This document shows, in pieces, positions 51,099 through 58,989 of a stretch of 64,000 nt of DNA. Below the pieces are notes generated by a model. The model was not told the DNA's origin. It made no database searches and saw only the letters and a list, made by a program, of their open reading frames with translations. This DNA is from Kribbella rubisoli (lineage in GTDB: Bacteria; Actinomycetota; Actinomycetes; Propionibacteriales; Kribbellaceae), in contig NZ_SHKR01000012.1 of NCBI RefSeq assembly GCF_004217145.1, positions 1,054,001-1,118,000 of the forward strand. The letters are read 5' to 3'. A program made the translations under genes and the position numbers. How positions within the stretch are numbered: the first letter of the stretch is position 1; every line of letters begins with the position of its first letter.

Positions 51099-51778
51099 CC
51101 CGGGTGCGTGGCTTCGTACGCACCAACTCTCTGAGTCTCGTCTTCGGAGTGCTGTTCCTGGGTGCCTTGGTCGGGCAAGCCTTCGCCGGCCTTGCAGAAT
51201 TCAACGACGGTCAGGTCGCCGACGGTCTCGCGACGATTTCTTTCGGCCGGTACGTCACCTCCGCAGACTTCGCCGTCGACGTCACCGAGAACTGGCAGAG
51301 CGAGTACCTGCAGTTCCTGCTCTACATCGTCCTGACCGTCTGGCTGGTGCAACGCGGTTCCCCGGAATCCAAGCCGCTCGATCAGGCCGGCCGGGAATCC
51401 GACGAGGACCAGAAGGTCGGGGCGTACGCCGGACCCGACTCACCGCACTGGGCGAAGGTGGGCGGCGTGCGGACCAGGATCTATTCCTCGTCACTCGGTC
51501 TCGTGATGGGCGCGGTGTTCCTGGCCTGCTGGCTGGTGCAGTCGGTCGCGGGCTGGTCGGCGTACAACGAGCAGCGGCTGAAGCAGCTTCAAGATCCACA
51601 ATCGTGGCTGTCTTACGTCGGCTCGGCCGACTTCTGGAGTCGAAGCCTGCAGAACTGGCAGTCGGAGTTGCTCGCCGTCGGATCGATGGCGGTCTTCAGC
51701 ATCTACCTACGTCAACGCGGATCCCCTGAAAGCAAGCCGGTCGGCACCGCACACGACGCCACCGGCATCGAGGGGTGA
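51095..51778 (+). CDS. DUF6766-like membrane protein with internal duplication
   Basis: A 227-residue membrane protein made of two similar halves, each with two hydrophobic segments: SLSLVFGVLFLGALVGQAFA ... TSADFAVDVTENWQSEYLQF ... QRGSPESKP, and SSLGLVMGAVFLACWLVQSV ... GSADFWSRSLQNWQSELLAV ... QRGSPESKP. The ending RGSPESKP is identical in both halves. ATG 51095 overlaps the small ORF (ATGA). Function unknown; the pattern matches DUF6766. Confidence 0.85.
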   Translation: MTRVRGFVRTNSLSLVFGVLFLGALVGQAFAGLAEFNDGQVADGLATISFGRYVTSADFAVDVTENWQSEYLQFLLYIVLTVWLVQRGSPESKPLDQAGRESDEDQKVGAYAGPDSPHWAKVGGVRTRIYSSSLGLVMGAVFLACWLVQSVAGWSAYNEQRLKQLQDPQSWLSYVGSADFWSRSLQNWQSELLAVGSMAVFSIYLRQRGSPESKPVGTAHDATGIEG

Positions 51779-51863
51779 TGAACCGGTTTGTGGCTTGGGC
51801 ACCGGTGGGGGCGCTGCGGTACATCACCTCGGCGATTCGGGGCTACACAAGAGGGACGGAACC

Positions 51864-52136
51864 ATGGAAATCATCGGAGTCATCGTCGCCGGTATCATCA
51901 TCGGCCTACTCGGAAAGTTCGTCGCTCCGGGCAACAAGGACAACATCCCGATCTGGCTGACCATCCTGTGCGGAATCGGCGGGGTCATCATCGGCTGGTT
52001 CGTCTACACCGCGTTCGGCGGTAACGGCAGCTCAGGCGTCGACTGGGTGCGCTGGCTCGTGGCCATCGTGATCTCCGCAGTTCTGGTCGTCATCGCATCC
52101 ACGGTGACCGGTCGGAACACGACGGCGCGACGCTGA
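51864..52136 (+). CDS. GlsB/YeaQ/YmgE-family stress membrane protein
   Basis: A 90-residue protein with three hydrophobic segments and the glycine-rich pattern of the transglycosylase-associated/YeaQ family (IIGVIVAGIIIGLLGKFVAP, ILCGIGGVIIGWFVYTAFGG). Members are often stress-induced; role unknown. ATG 51864 follows GGGACGGAACC; the ribosome site is modest. Confidence 0.85.
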   Translation: MEIIGVIVAGIIIGLLGKFVAPGNKDNIPIWLTILCGIGGVIIGWFVYTAFGGNGSSGVDWVRWLVAIVISAVLVVIASTVTGRNTTARR

Positions 52137-52242
52137 ACCACAAGCCTGCTCATCTCCGCGGGTGGGAGAAAGTTGCCAATGGCCCCATTTATTGCCGCGA
52201 TGTTCGGCCGGAACTGGCACTGGCATCGAGAGCCCGGTGTTG

Positions 52243-52467
52243 TCAGCTGGGTTCGTACTCTCGGCGGTAGCGGTAGGAGTTGTGTTCGGCGATCGTTCCG
52301 TCGGGGTTGGTGATGATGTGGTCGACGCCGTACCAGCAGGCCACGGTCGCGCCTTGGCCGGCCTGGTGCTGCTTTCCGCCGCCGGTTGCGAAGGGTTCGT
52401 CGCTGTTGCGCCAGCGGGTCTTCCAGATGCCGTTCTCGCAGTAGGTTTCGATGGCGTCAACGGACAT
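52243..52467 (-). CDS. DUF2188-like small protein
   Basis: A 74-residue protein (IETYCENGIWKTRWRNSDEP, FATGGGKQHQAGQGATVACW) with the 'Y..nG.W.....n...p....' pattern of DUF2188 proteins. ATG 52467 overlaps the 3' end of the J-domain-like frame by 11 bases. Function unknown. Confidence 0.7.
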   Translation of the reverse strand: MSVDAIETYCENGIWKTRWRNSDEPFATGGGKQHQAGQGATVACWYGVDHIITNPDGTIAEHNSYRYRREYEPS

Positions 52468-52741
52468 GATGATCCTCGGTCAAGATGCGGTCGTAGGCGG
52501 CGCGACGGACGGGATCGCGCAGTGTCGTGTGGGCGGTGAGGATTTTCTGCAGGCGTTGGTCGGCGTCAGGTTCCGGTTCCGGCGCGCGGGTTTCGGCGTT
52601 GTGCTCATTGCCTCTGACGGATGAAGCTTGATCGCCGGGGTTGGGGTGCGGCGGCCCGCCTGGTCGAGGGGTGCCTCGGCGGGCGGCCGCACCACAGGTC
52701 AGGACTTGTGTCGAGTAACGGCTGGGTTCACCTCCTCTCAC
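52457..52741 (-). CDS. degenerate J-domain-like protein
   Basis: The end of this 94-residue frame matches the last helices of a DnaJ domain (DADQRLQKILTAHTTLRDPV, RRAAYDRIL). The canonical HPD tripeptide is absent; HNAETR stands near its place, and the first J helices are not recognisable. The start is uncertain, so this may be a gene fragment. Its position beside the hsp20 group suggests a former chaperone partner. Confidence 0.4.
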   Translation of the reverse strand: MRGGEPSRYSTQVLTCGAAARRGTPRPGGPPHPNPGDQASSVRGNEHNAETRAPEPEPDADQRLQKILTAHTTLRDPVRRAAYDRILTEDHHVR

Positions 52742-52759
52742 ACGAGAAATCGAGGTTCG

Positions 52760-53032
52760 TCAGCTGTTCCGGCCCCGCGGAGGCCCGCGAGCCCGGCCGT
52801 GGGTTCGACGCGGCAACACCGACCGGGGCGCATGTGTCCCCTGGCGTGCCCGGCGCGACCGCGGCCATGCGGAATGTCCACCGCTGGGTGGGCAAGGTTT
52901 GTCGAGCGGCGGCTCGGACGGCGATTCCCAGCAGGCAGCGATCAGAGCGTCGAACTCGATCTGCAGCAGCTCGTCATCGGCGAGCGTCAGGTCGAGGAAG
53001 GCCTCGTCGAGTTGCTGTGCGTCCACCGTCAT
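52760..53032 (-). CDS. small acidic protein beside hsp20
   Basis: A 90-residue protein. The N-terminus (MTVDAQQLDEAFLDLTLADD, ELLQIEFDALIAACWESP) is helical and resembles small proteins found near actinobacterial hsp20 genes; the C-terminal half is basic and low-complexity. ATG 53032 has a weak GGTGAG site. It is 46 bases downstream of hsp20 on the same strand. Function unknown. Confidence 0.6.
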   Translation of the reverse strand: MTVDAQQLDEAFLDLTLADDELLQIEFDALIAACWESPSEPPLDKPCPPSGGHSAWPRSRRARQGTHAPRSVLPRRTHGRARGPPRGRNS

Positions 53033-53078
53033 CGATCTCACCCCATCGACAACAACTTGCCGTCTCGCCGGCGCCTGG

Positions 53079-53522
53079 TCAGGAGTTGATCTCCTTGCGA
53101 TCGCTGTCGGTGCTCGCGATCGAGATCTTGCGTGGCTTGGCTCGTTCGGCGATCGGGATCCTCAGTGTGAGTACGCCGGCCTCGTAGCGGGCCTCGATCC
53201 GCTCGGCGTCCAGCGTGTCCCCGAGGAACAGCTGCCGGGAGAACACCCCGAGCGGGCGCTCGGCAACCTGCATCTCCACATCGTCACCGAGCTCGAGCGG
53301 CCTGCGCTCGGCCTTCACGGTGAGTACGTTGCGTTCCACGTCGAGTTCGATCGCGTCCGGTGCGACACCGGGAAGATCGAGGGAAACGACATACTGATCG
53401 CCTTGGCGGTAGGCGTCCATCGGCATCGCGGTCGGCCGGGACCACGTGCCCGGCGCTTGGCTCCCGAACACCTGCTGGGCCAGCCGGTCGAACTCGCGGA
53501 ACGGGTCTGTGCGCATCAACAT
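53079..53522 (-). CDS. hsp20: Hsp20/alpha-crystallin small heat-shock protein
   Basis: A 147-residue small heat-shock protein. The alpha-crystallin domain runs from about residue 35 (MDAYRQGDQYVVSLDLPGVA, AIELDVERNVLTVKAERRP, GVFSRQLFLGDTLDAERIEA) to the IPIAER motif (I-x-I) near residue 125. It holds unfolding proteins in the cytoplasm. ATG 53522 has an AGGAGGTG site seven bases away and was preferred to the open frame up to 53570. The promoter and a tandem operator lie at 53575..53629, and a small helix-turn-helix gene is divergent. Confidence 0.92.
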   Translation of the reverse strand: MLMRTDPFREFDRLAQQVFGSQAPGTWSRPTAMPMDAYRQGDQYVVSLDLPGVAPDAIELDVERNVLTVKAERRPLELGDDVEMQVAERPLGVFSRQLFLGDTLDAERIEARYEAGVLTLRIPIAERAKPRKISIASTDSDRKEINS

Positions 53523-53574
53523 CGTCTGCACCTCCTGTGGCATCGAGTCAACTGTGGTGTCAATACGCACCTCC

Positions 53575-53603
53575 GGTATAACATGTCATCCAAACGATGA
53601 CAA
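53575..53603 (-). promoter_or_regulatory. sigma-70-type promoter of hsp20
   Basis: On the minus strand TTGTCA (53603..53598) and TATACC (53580..53575) are 17 bases apart, close to the TTGACA-N17-TATAAT consensus, about 50 bases upstream of the hsp20 ATG. The first operator repeat lies across the -35 box and the spacer. Confidence 0.65.
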
Positions 53604-53629
53604 GTGTCGATGTCATCCAATCGCTGACG
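53584..53629. promoter_or_regulatory. tandem operator between hsp20 and HTH regulator
   Basis: TGTCATC-CAAAC-GATGACA (53584..53602) is a perfect 7-bp inverted repeat. TGTCATC-CAATC-GCTGACG (53611..53629) is an imperfect second copy 27 bases on. Both share TGTCATCCAA. The first covers the hsp20 promoter; the second ends 11 bases before the GTG of the divergent regulator, so one protein could repress both genes. Confidence 0.7.
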
Positions 53630-53640
53630 CCGATGATGAG

Positions 53641-53913
53641 GTGAGGGAGTGGCTCGCCGCCTGGGAGCCGCTGCTCATCGGTGCAGCGCGAGAGCAGGGC
53701 GTCAGCTGGGCGGAGCTCGCTCCCGCGCTCGGCGTTGCCAGCCGGCAGGCGGCCGAGCGCCGCCATCTGCGGCTCAACCCGCACAGCGCCGACCTGCCGG
53801 ACATGACCGGCGAGGAGCTCGAGAACAGCAACCCCACCTTGGCCGGGCAGGTCGCCCACATCAGCGCGACCACCGACCAACTACGCGACGAACACAAGAC
53901 CAGAACGCAATAA
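53641..53913 (+). CDS. small HTH regulator of hsp20 (predicted)
   Basis: A 90-residue protein. Residues ~6-40 (AWEPLLIGAAREQGVSWAEL, APALGVASRQAAERRHLRLN) form a helix-turn-helix like that of actinobacterial HSP18 transcriptional regulators. The C-terminal half is hydrophilic. GTG 53641 is the only reasonable start; its ribosome site is weak and the transcript may be nearly leaderless. Divergent from hsp20 with a tandem operator between, so autoregulated heat-shock repression is likely (inference). Confidence 0.7.
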   Translation: MREWLAAWEPLLIGAAREQGVSWAELAPALGVASRQAAERRHLRLNPHSADLPDMTGEELENSNPTLAGQVAHISATTDQLRDEHKTRTQ

Positions 53914-53932
53914 CCAGCCGGCAGGTGTCCGG

Positions 53933-55144
53933 CTAGCGTCCGGCGATACGGAGGCCGATGAGAGACACTGCCGCGCCGGCGATCATGAGCGTAGCCATCG
54001 GGACCGCGGTGTGTTCGCCGCCGAGGCCGGCGATGGGGGCGATGGTGCCGGCTGCCACCCATTGGAGACAGCCCTGTACGGCGGACCCGGTGCCGGGATG
54101 ATCCGGTACGGCGGCCGACGCGAGCGCACCGCCGTTCGGGATCATCAGGCCTTGCGCGGTCATCAGGACGAAGAAGCACACGATGGCGACGATCAGAGGG
54201 GTATCGAACCACAGGGCACCGCTCAGCATCACAACACCCGCGGACAGGGCTGCGACCTGGCCGACGAGGATGAGACTGCGGGTGGGAATTCGACCGGCGA
54301 GCCGTGCGGCGACGAGTGCTGCGATTGTCATTCCGGCTGCGTTCCCGGCGAAGTCGACCGAGTACGCGACGGGGGAGAGCCCGTTCATGGATTGCAGTAC
54401 GAAAGCGGACGTGGCGACGTACGCGAACAGCGCGGCCATCGCGGCCCCGGCGACGATGACGTAGCCGACGTACTCGCGGTTGCCGAGGACGACCCGGCCG
54501 GCTGCGACGAAGCTCCGCAGACCACCGCCGTGACGGCGTTCGGGAGGGAGCGATTCGGGTACGGCGACCAACACGGCAAGCATCATGGCGACACCGAGGA
54601 CGGCCACTGCCCAGAACGAGACGCGCCAGTCGGACAGCTGCAGGATGGCTGCGCCGAGTAGTGGGCCGACGATCGGTGCGATGCCGCCGACGCCCGCGAT
54701 CAGGTTCAGCACCCTCACCAGCTGAGCGCCGCGAGCCAGGTCGACGATGACCGCGCGGCCGATGACCATTGCCCAGCCGCCGGCGAAACCTTGCACGAAG
54801 CGGGCCACGGTCATCACGCCGATCGTCGGCGTGAGCGCACAAACGACCGACGCTGCGGCCATCGCCAGGATTGCGACGAGCAGCGGTCGGCGCCGGCCGC
54901 GCTGGTCCGAGACCGGGCCGCCCACCAGTTGGCCCAGGGCCATGCCGACGAAGAATGTGGTCAAGGTCAGCTGAACGTCTGTTGCGCTCGCATCCAGATC
55001 GCCGGCTACTCGCGGGAACGCGGGCACGTACATGTCGGTCGCGAGCGGCGCGATGGCGGTCAGGAAGATGACCGTCGTGACCAGCCCGGCTGTGAGGCGT
55101 GCTCCGCGATCCGTCGTCCTTGCGGGTGCTGAGTTCAGGGTCAC
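53933..55144 (-). CDS. Bcr/CflA-type MFS drug exporter
   Basis: A 403-residue major facilitator with about 12 hydrophobic segments. Bcr/CflA features: APLATDMYVPAFPRVAGDL in the first helix, GPVSDQRGRRRPLL as the loop 2-3 motif, and RFVQGFAGGWAMVIGRA in helix 4. It should export small hydrophobic drugs by proton antiport. GTG 55144 overlaps the stop of the upstream dehydrogenase (GTGA), so both are made from one message. Confidence 0.9.
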   Translation of the reverse strand: MTLNSAPARTTDRGARLTAGLVTTVIFLTAIAPLATDMYVPAFPRVAGDLDASATDVQLTLTTFFVGMALGQLVGGPVSDQRGRRRPLLVAILAMAAASVVCALTPTIGVMTVARFVQGFAGGWAMVIGRAVIVDLARGAQLVRVLNLIAGVGGIAPIVGPLLGAAILQLSDWRVSFWAVAVLGVAMMLAVLVAVPESLPPERRHGGGLRSFVAAGRVVLGNREYVGYVIVAGAAMAALFAYVATSAFVLQSMNGLSPVAYSVDFAGNAAGMTIAALVAARLAGRIPTRSLILVGQVAALSAGVVMLSGALWFDTPLIVAIVCFFVLMTAQGLMIPNGGALASAAVPDHPGTGSAVQGCLQWVAAGTIAPIAGLGGEHTAVPMATLMIAGAAVSLIGLRIAGR

Positions 55145-56163
55145 GGGCGGAGTAGGACCTTGATCGCGCGGCGCTCGTCCATTGCCCGGTAGGCCTCAGG
55201 GGCCTGCTCGAGCGGCAGCGTGAGATCAAAGACCTTTCCCGGGTCGATCTGACGGCTCAGGATCAGGTTGATCAACTGCGGCAGGTACTGCCGGACCGGG
55301 GCAGGGCCGCCGTGGAGGTGGACATGGGAGAAGAACAGCTCGTCGCCTTTCAGCGTGACGTCGTGGGAAACACCGACGTACCCGACGTGACCGCCGGGCC
55401 GCGTCGAGTGGATGGCCTGCAGCATCGACTCCTGGGTGCCGACGGCCTCGATCACCGAGTGGGCACCGAGGCCGTTCGTCAGCTCCATGATCTTCTCGAC
55501 TCCCTCGTCACCGCGTTCGGTGACGATGTCGGTGGCCCCGAAGTCGAGCGCGAGCTTCTGGCGGGAGTTGTGTCTACTCATTGCGATCACCCGCTGCGCG
55601 CCGAGCTGCTTCGCCGCCAGTACACCCATCAGTCCGACCGCCCCGTCGCCGACAACCGCGACTGTCTTGCCGGGGCTGGCCTGAGCGGCAGCCGCCGCGA
55701 ACCATCCGGTTCCCAGCACGTCCGAGGCAGTCAGCAAGCTTGGGATGAGGTCCTCCTCGGGTGCGCCCGGCACTGCAACCAGCGTGCCGTCGGCGAGGGG
55801 CACCCGCAGACGCTCGGCCTGGGCACCCATCGCGTTCATCCACTCGCGCTGGACGCAGGACGTCTGATAACCGGCGCGGCAGTTCTCGCACGTATTGTCC
55901 GAGGCCGAGAAGCCGCCGACCACGAACTGACCGGGCTTGACGGTGGTGACGTCGTCACCGATCTCCTCCACGACGCCGACGTACTCGTGCCCGATGGGCG
56001 ACGGGCCGTCGATCGGCTCGGCGCCGCGGTACGGCCACAGGTCAGAACCGCAGACACAGGTGGCAGTGAGGCTGATGACGGCGTCCGTCGGCTTCAGAAT
56101 GGCCGGCTGCGGCCGGTCCTCGACCCTGAAATCGCCCGGGGCGTACATGACAACACCACGCAT
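55141..56163 (-). CDS. zinc-dependent alcohol dehydrogenase family protein
   Basis: A 340-residue medium-chain dehydrogenase. TATCVCGSDLWPY near residue 35 and IGHEYVG carry the catalytic zinc region; the structural-zinc site is partly visible as DNTCENCRAGYQTSC. The nucleotide site is VAVVGDGAVGLMGV near residue 175. ATG 56163 was chosen because GAGGAG is 11 bases upstream. It is translationally coupled to the MFS exporter and divergent from the XRE regulator at 56298. Substrate unknown; detoxification of an aldehyde or quinone is plausible. Confidence 0.9.
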   Translation of the reverse strand: MRGVVMYAPGDFRVEDRPQPAILKPTDAVISLTATCVCGSDLWPYRGAEPIDGPSPIGHEYVGVVEEIGDDVTTVKPGQFVVGGFSASDNTCENCRAGYQTSCVQREWMNAMGAQAERLRVPLADGTLVAVPGAPEEDLIPSLLTASDVLGTGWFAAAAAQASPGKTVAVVGDGAVGLMGVLAAKQLGAQRVIAMSRHNSRQKLALDFGATDIVTERGDEGVEKIMELTNGLGAHSVIEAVGTQESMLQAIHSTRPGGHVGYVGVSHDVTLKGDELFFSHVHLHGGPAPVRQYLPQLINLILSRQIDPGKVFDLTLPLEQAPEAYRAMDERRAIKVLLRP

Positions 56164-56275
56164 CGGTGGAACATCTCCTCGCATCAAGTGAATCGTGGTT
56201 CCAGTCAACGACGCGCAGACGTGCTGAGGGAGTCTCCATCGAAACGTGTACTGACAGTGCATCCCAGCCACAGGA

Positions 56276-56288
56276 GGTACGTCGTACC
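56276..56288. promoter_or_regulatory. inverted repeat upstream of XRE regulator
   Basis: GGTACG-T-CGTACC is a perfect 6-bp inverted repeat ending nine bases before GTG 56298, in the gap between the divergent dehydrogenase and regulator. Candidate operator of the regulator. The motif GTACG is frequent in this genome, which lowers the weight of the match. Confidence 0.35.
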
Positions 56289-56297
56289 GTCAGTGCT

Positions 56298-57176
56298 GTG
56301 GACAACCGTGCCGAGGTCCGCGAGTTCCTGACCTCGCGGCGAGCCAAGATCACTCCTCAGGCGGTGGGGCTGCCGGACGTGGGCAGCCGCCGGGTGCCTG
56401 GACTGCGCCGAGGTGAGGTAGCGGCGTTGGCAGGCGTGAGTATCGAGTACTACGCCAAGCTCGAACGCGGAGCCCTCGGCGGCGTTTCCGCATCGGTACT
56501 GGACTCGATCGCCCGCGCCCTGCAGCTCGACGACGCCGAACGGACCCATCTGTTCCACCTCGCGCACGCCGCCGACGGCACCAGCGCCGGCATGCGTCCA
56601 CGCCGCCGTGCGGGCAAACGCTGGACCCCGCGACCCAGCCTCCAGTGGGTGCTCGACAACTTCAACGGCCCGGCGATCATCCGCAACGGCCGAATGGATC
56701 TGCTGGCATGCAACCAGCTCGGCCGGGCGATGCATGCGACGCTGTACGACGCCTCGGTCGGGGAACCGCCCAGTTTCGCGCGGTTCACCTTCCTGGATCT
56801 CGATGCTGCTCACGACTTCTATCCGGACTGGGACACCGCCGCCGACATCTGTGTCGCAATCCTGCGCACCGAGGCCGGCCGGGACCCGCACGACAAGGAT
56901 CTCCACGACTTGGTCGGTGAGCTGTCCACCCGGAGCCTGGACTTCCGCCGCCGCTGGAGCAGCCACGACGTCCGCCAACACGGTGCGGGCACGAAGTACT
57001 TCCACCACCGCGTTGTCGGCGACCTCGAACTCGCCTACGAGAGCGTCGACATGATCTCCGACCTGGGCCTCACCCTGACCCTGTACGCCGCCGAGCCCGG
57101 CTCACCCACCGCCCACGCCCTCGACCTCCTCGCATCTTGGACAACCCAGCCCACGCTGACCCATCCGGACGCCTGA
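56298..57176 (+). CDS. XRE-family regulator with MmyB-like ligand domain
   Basis: A 292-residue regulator of the same type as 34693..35589. The helix-turn-helix is RRVPGLRRGEVAALAGVSIE followed by YYAKLERGALGGVSASVLDS; the ligand domain includes IIRNGRMDLLACNQLGRAMH and KYFHHRVVGDLELAYES. GTG 56298 is the first start with a good family N-terminus (DNRAEVREFLTSRRAKI); an AGGAGG lies rather far, 21 bases upstream. It likely controls the divergent dehydrogenase-exporter operon. Confidence 0.88.
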   Translation: MDNRAEVREFLTSRRAKITPQAVGLPDVGSRRVPGLRRGEVAALAGVSIEYYAKLERGALGGVSASVLDSIARALQLDDAERTHLFHLAHAADGTSAGMRPRRRAGKRWTPRPSLQWVLDNFNGPAIIRNGRMDLLACNQLGRAMHATLYDASVGEPPSFARFTFLDLDAAHDFYPDWDTAADICVAILRTEAGRDPHDKDLHDLVGELSTRSLDFRRRWSSHDVRQHGAGTKYFHHRVVGDLELAYESVDMISDLGLTLTLYAAEPGSPTAHALDLLASWTTQPTLTHPDA

Positions 57177-57249
57177 CCTCTTGCGGACACCGCGCCCTCA
57201 CGAAAGCCGATCCTGGCCAGGCAACTCCGTGATCCCACCGGGACCGCCG

Positions 57250-57380
57250 GAGTCGGGTGACCCAGTCGGTCGCGGTGGCGAACAGGACGCGGTGTCCGTG
57301 CCGGGCGGCGGCGACTCCCAAAGCGGTGGCCAGGTGGGTTTTGCCGGTGCCGGGTGGTCCGAGGAGGACGACGTTGCGGG
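57250..57380 (-). pseudogene. IS21 IstB ATPase fragment
   Basis: The minus strand reads RNVVLLGPPGTGKTHLATAL followed by GVAAARHGHRVLFATATDWV, the Walker A region of the IS21 helper protein IstB. Both ends are cut: it begins at the join with a GH15 fragment near 57380 and ends after TRL near 57250. It is the only clear insertion-sequence trace in the window. Confidence 0.75.
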
Positions 57381-57381
57381 C

Positions 57382-57486
57382 CTCGATCCGCTCAGCGGCC
57401 GCCATCTCGGCAACTTCCCGCAGGCCTTCACCCATCTGGCCCTGATCCACGCCGTCACGCAGATCATCCGCGCGGAAGACTTGTGA
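57382..57486 (+). pseudogene. 3' remnant of a GH15-family glycoside hydrolase
   Basis: The plus strand reads LDPLSGRHLGNFPQAFTHLA followed by LIHAVTQIIRAEDL and TGA at 57484. GNFPQAFTHLALI is the conserved C-terminal motif of GH15 glucoamylase/trehalase-type proteins. Only 34 residues remain. Confidence 0.7.
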
Positions 57487-57487
57487 G

Positions 57488-57646
57488 TCAGGCAGCGTGG
57501 TTCAGGAGGGACCAGCGAGGGTCGTCGTTGGACCAGTGGTTGACCAGGGCGTCGACGGCGAGTCGGTGGGTCGCTGGATCGAGTACGCCGTGGTCGGTCG
57601 CCGCGTCGAGTACCTCGAGGTACGTGGCGACAAAGTTCGTCAGGCC
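57488..57646 (-). pseudogene. 3' remnant of an unidentified gene
   Basis: The minus strand reads GLTNFVATYLEVLDAATDHG, VLDPATHRLAVDALVNHWSN and stops at 57488. It is coding-like and helical but has no start; upstream the frame meets the DctA remnant on the other strand. I do not recognise it. Confidence 0.4.
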
Positions 57647-57670
57647 TCGGGTCGTAACCGGCGGCAGTGT

Positions 57671-58057
57671 GAGCTGCTGCTGATCGCCTGCTGTTATCTG
57701 GCCGCGGTGTTGTTCGTCCTGGTGCTGGCCGCGATCGCCCGCGTGTACGTCGGGATGAACCTGTTCAAGTTCATCCGCTACGCCCGTGAGGAGTTCGTGC
57801 TCGCGCTCGGTACGGCGTCCACCGAGGCGGCACTGCTCGGCGCCGACCGGATCATGGACTCGATGCGCGTCTTCGTGAACCTCCTCGGCAACTGCCTCGC
57901 TACCTTCGTCGCCAAATGGGAAGGCCGGCTCGACACCGCCAGAATGCACTGCGTCCTGAACGGCGACGCACCGATCGACGAACTCGCCCCCGCCACCCAA
58001 CCGGCCGAGCCTGTCAGGCGCCTCGCGGTCCCAACCCCGACGCCGGCGAGCGACTGA
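57671..58057 (+). pseudogene. DctA-like dicarboxylate symporter with internal deletion
   Basis: YLAAVLFVLVLAAIARVYVG and FKFIRYAREEFVLALGTAST match the middle of DctA/DAACS symporters (..FKFIRYIREELLIVLGTSS). Immediately after STEAALL the sequence jumps to GADRIMDSMRVFVNLLGNCL and ATFVAKWEGRLD, the C-terminal helix and tail. About 130 residues with the substrate-binding core are missing, as is the N-terminus. Dead. Confidence 0.75.
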
Positions 58058-58260
58058 GGACCTGAGCCAGAGCCGGGACGTCAACCCCAGTTGCCGGTCA
58101 ACCGGGCAGCTGACGACAGCGTCGTACTCCAGTATGGACAGCTTTGCCTTCGGATCTTGTCTGCAGCGCAGGCAACCTGTGATGGGGGATCGGGAGTACC
58201 TACGGACGGACATCGTCCATGCGGCAGATCCCTTCGGGTGATGCCGCCGGCCGACCCGCA
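58058..58260. other. leader region before the secreted-protein gene
   Basis: No supported gene. It separates the DctA remnant from the SigE-family operon and should hold that operon's promoter; I could not pick out convincing -35/-10 boxes. Confidence 0.3.
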
Positions 58261-58279
58261 GCCCGGCACGGTGCCGGGC
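58261..58279. promoter_or_regulatory. 19-bp palindrome before secreted-protein gene
   Basis: GCCCGGCAC-G-GTGCCGGGC is a perfect 9-bp inverted repeat with a one-base centre, just upstream of the AAGGAG ribosome site (58291) and 24 bases before GTG 58303. It may be an operator or a leader hairpin. Confidence 0.45.
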
Positions 58280-58302
58280 GGTACAACCTGAAGGAGATAC
58301 TC

Positions 58303-58962
58303 GTGACTCTCGGTTTCCCGAAGAAGGCTGCGATGACGGCCGCGCTGTTCGCCGCCGTCGGTGGTGTTGCGTTCGGGGCGTCCGCGTTCGCGGCAAGCGG
58401 TCAGCCGGTCGCCACCGGTGTGCAGCCGACCGGTCTGACAGCTCGGACCACGGCGTCGTCGAAGATCACCTCGGAGACGGTCGGCAAGGGAACGGTCGAT
58501 GGTCGGGCATGGTCCGTGGTACTGGAGTACTACCCCACCTTGCCGAAGGGATATGCGCTGCCGGCAAAGGCCCTGAAGGCCGAGGCGGGCAAGTCGTCGC
58601 TGCTCTGCCAGCGGATGGTGATCGGTGGTGTCCGGATCGATCACCAGGGCGGTCCGTGGGCCGACTGTCAGCCGATAGCGGGTGCACATGACCCGGGCAA
58701 GGCCGGTGGGGCAGGACTGTGGGGTCTGCACGACAAGGGCACTAGCGGATCGCGTCTGTTCGTAGCGAATGTCGGGGCCGATGTCGCCTACGGCGTGGTG
58801 AATCTGTCCGACGGCAGTCAGCTCAAGGCAGTCGCCACGACCGTTCCGGGTACGAGCTACCGCGCGTACGCGGCGGCCATCGGTGACGGCAGGAGCATCA
58901 CCAGCGTCGACACCTACAACAGCCGGCACCACCGCCTCACCCACGACACCTACTGGCGCTGA
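58303..58962 (+). CDS. secreted protein, homologue of the outer domain of 59535..60293
   Basis: A 219-residue protein with a signal peptide (FPKKAAMTAALFAAVGGVAF, cleaved near SAFAAS). From residue ~60 it is about 70% identical by eye to the C-terminal domain of the membrane protein at 59535: EYYPTLPKGY, LLCQRMVIGGVRIDHQGGPW, ADCQP, GAGLWGLHDKGTSGSRLFVA, VVNLSDGSQLKA, ITSVDTYN, HHRLTHDTYWR. Two conserved cysteines may form a disulfide. GTG 58303 has an AAGGAG site. It precedes the SigE-family sigma gene by 27 bases. I know no named domain for it. Confidence 0.85.
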   Translation: MTLGFPKKAAMTAALFAAVGGVAFGASAFAASGQPVATGVQPTGLTARTTASSKITSETVGKGTVDGRAWSVVLEYYPTLPKGYALPAKALKAEAGKSSLLCQRMVIGGVRIDHQGGPWADCQPIAGAHDPGKAGGAGLWGLHDKGTSGSRLFVANVGADVAYGVVNLSDGSQLKAVATTVPGTSYRAYAAAIGDGRSITSVDTYNSRHHRLTHDTYWR

Positions 58963-58989
58963 CCCACCACAGGAACGGACAGCCCTGCC

